Shown one piece after another: positions 63,422 through 64,000 of a stretch of 64,000 bases of DNA (its first letter is position 1; the number at the start of each line of letters is the position of its first letter). The notes below the pieces were generated by a model. That model did not search any database. It saw nothing but the letters and a program-made list of their open reading frames with translations, and was not told where the DNA came from. The stretch is from Schistocephalus solidus (taxonomy: Eukaryota > Platyhelminthes > Cestoda > Diphyllobothriidea > Diphyllobothriidae), in NCBI GenBank assembly GCA_017591395.1, contig WEDG01002810.1, positions 1 to 64,000 of the forward strand. Reading direction: 5' to 3'. The translations under genes were made by a program, and so were the position numbers.

Positions 63422-63742
63422 TTAAACAAAACACGTGTCTGGGTTTTTAGGTCTGATTTTTGCTATCAGTATGACGTATAATGTAACCTTGGCAGAGGGT
63501 GTCTGAACGAGCCCTCGATAATAAAATCCGCAATTTGCCTGGGTAATGTCAACCGAAGACTTCAAGCTGGCAACAATTATTCTGCCGAGGGAACTGATGA
63601 AGGAGCGGTAGGAAGTCACATTCAATAAAACTGGTTTCAAACTAGCCGGCTTGATCACAGCGCTTTGATACGCCTTCAGTGCGTCGTATGCGACAAATGG
63701 GACGATTATTAGTATCTGATACTTAATTTCTTGACTTTTCAT
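63422..63742 (-). CDS. Unrecognised 106-aa ORF or exon
   Basis: A minus-strand ATG frame of 106 codons: MKSQEIKYQILIIVPFVAYD, ALKAYQSAVIKPASLKPVLL, NVTSYRSFISSLGRIIVASL, then LVQTPSAKV. The composition is protein-like. TGCCAAG/GTTACA near 63490 might be a donor, so the real exon could end there. Its 3' end overlaps nothing of the SINE block. No family recognised. Confidence 0.3.
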   Translation of the reverse strand: MKSQEIKYQILIIVPFVAYDALKAYQSAVIKPASLKPVLLNVTSYRSFISSLGRIIVASLKSSVDITQANCGFYYRGLVQTPSAKVTLYVILIAKIRPKNPDTCFV

Positions 63743-63780
63743 ACTTCAAGCATCATGTTAAATACACCCTTAGGTTGAAT

Positions 63781-63958
63781 AAAGTGTACTAAGGGAACTC
63801 AAGGTTGAGAAAACCCCGTCATCTTAACCACGGATAAACGGGTTTCTTTGTCCCATCGGACAAGATGGGCTAATTCCTAATGGCCACTAACATATTGAAC
63901 CATTAGTAAATTAATAATTTCATTTTATGGGTTAAAAGGGTTAACTTAGGTACACTTT
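63781..63958. mobile_element. Candidate short inverted-repeat element
   Basis: AAAGTGTAC at 63781-63789 and GTACACTTT at 63950-63958 are perfect inverted repeats, with weaker extension inward (TAAGGGAAC against the reverse complement of GTTAACTTAG). The interior (178 bp total) has no ORF. No target-site duplication is evident. Confidence 0.35.
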
Positions 63959-64000
63959 TTTTCAAATACCGACCGATCGTACCACTTAAAGTTACGACAG

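Noticed and set aside
1..64000. CRISPR array, bacterial operon, rRNA or prophage
   Set aside because: No regularly spaced repeats, ribosome-binding-site-led gene clusters or rRNA signatures; intron-like structures and LINE/PLE content are eukaryotic.

Overview
This 64 kb window is eukaryotic and looks like repeat-rich DNA from a parasitic flatworm, most likely a diphyllobothriidean tapeworm (Schistocephalus/Spirometra type). The basis is recall of protein families, not a search. It carries an RTE-like endonuclease fragment, a separate C2H2 zinc-finger tail of the kind fused to flatworm RTE polyproteins, several CR1-like LINE families, Penelope-like elements (PLEs) with GIY-YIG endonucleases, and GT-AG introns. 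I see no bacterial operons, rRNA genes, CRISPR arrays or intact conserved single-exon genes.

Layout, left part (1-21 kb). From 1 to 6.46 kb lies the tail of one CR1-A copy, then a second copy (A2). A2 has lost its catalytic RT core, carries a 62-bp LINE-tip insertion with target-site duplication, and is interrupted by a 2.28-kb DNA transposon. From 6.7 to 10.9 kb lie degraded LINE fragments (F tip, an antisense RT tail, then copies D and E head to tail). A 190-bp inverted-repeat MITE, a PLE endonuclease fragment and anonymous sequence with short repeats follow to 21 kb, including a tRNA-like SINE head and an (AT)n tract.

Middle part (21-29 kb). This is the only region where I see good candidates for host gene exons, all on the minus strand: 28630-28715, 27666-27861, 26947-27108 and 22114-22235. 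The first two are phase-compatible across a 768-bp intron. An RTE endonuclease fragment sits on the plus strand at 23.6-24.4 kb.

Right part (29-64 kb). CR1-A copy A3 (31.7-34.5 kb) retains most RT motifs. CR1-C copy C1 starts near 35.5 kb, keeps ORF1, a Pro-rich region, endonuclease and RT, is split by antisense CR1-A material (39.1-41.8 kb), and ends at about 42.41 kb. PLE-1 follows (42.4-44.3 kb), then an antisense CR1-A relative, a different RT fragment with a 283-bp tandem duplication, a second CR1-C copy (48.2-50.1 kb), PLE-2 (51.3-51.9 kb), a GC-rich dispersed repeat, and the zinc-finger tail (53.5-54.3 kb). From 54 to 64 kb there are three unrecognised minus-strand ORF clusters, an old CR1-A copy, an exact 80-bp tandem duplication, and an ~860-bp block present twice 3.54 kb apart and built around tRNA-derived SINEs.

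The transposon genes are nearly all broken by stops, frameshifts or nested insertions, so the window mostly records successive insertions. The LINE families share one 3'-end design: a short GC hairpin followed by an A/T-rich microsatellite. Boundaries are estimates by eye unless a target-site duplication is stated.
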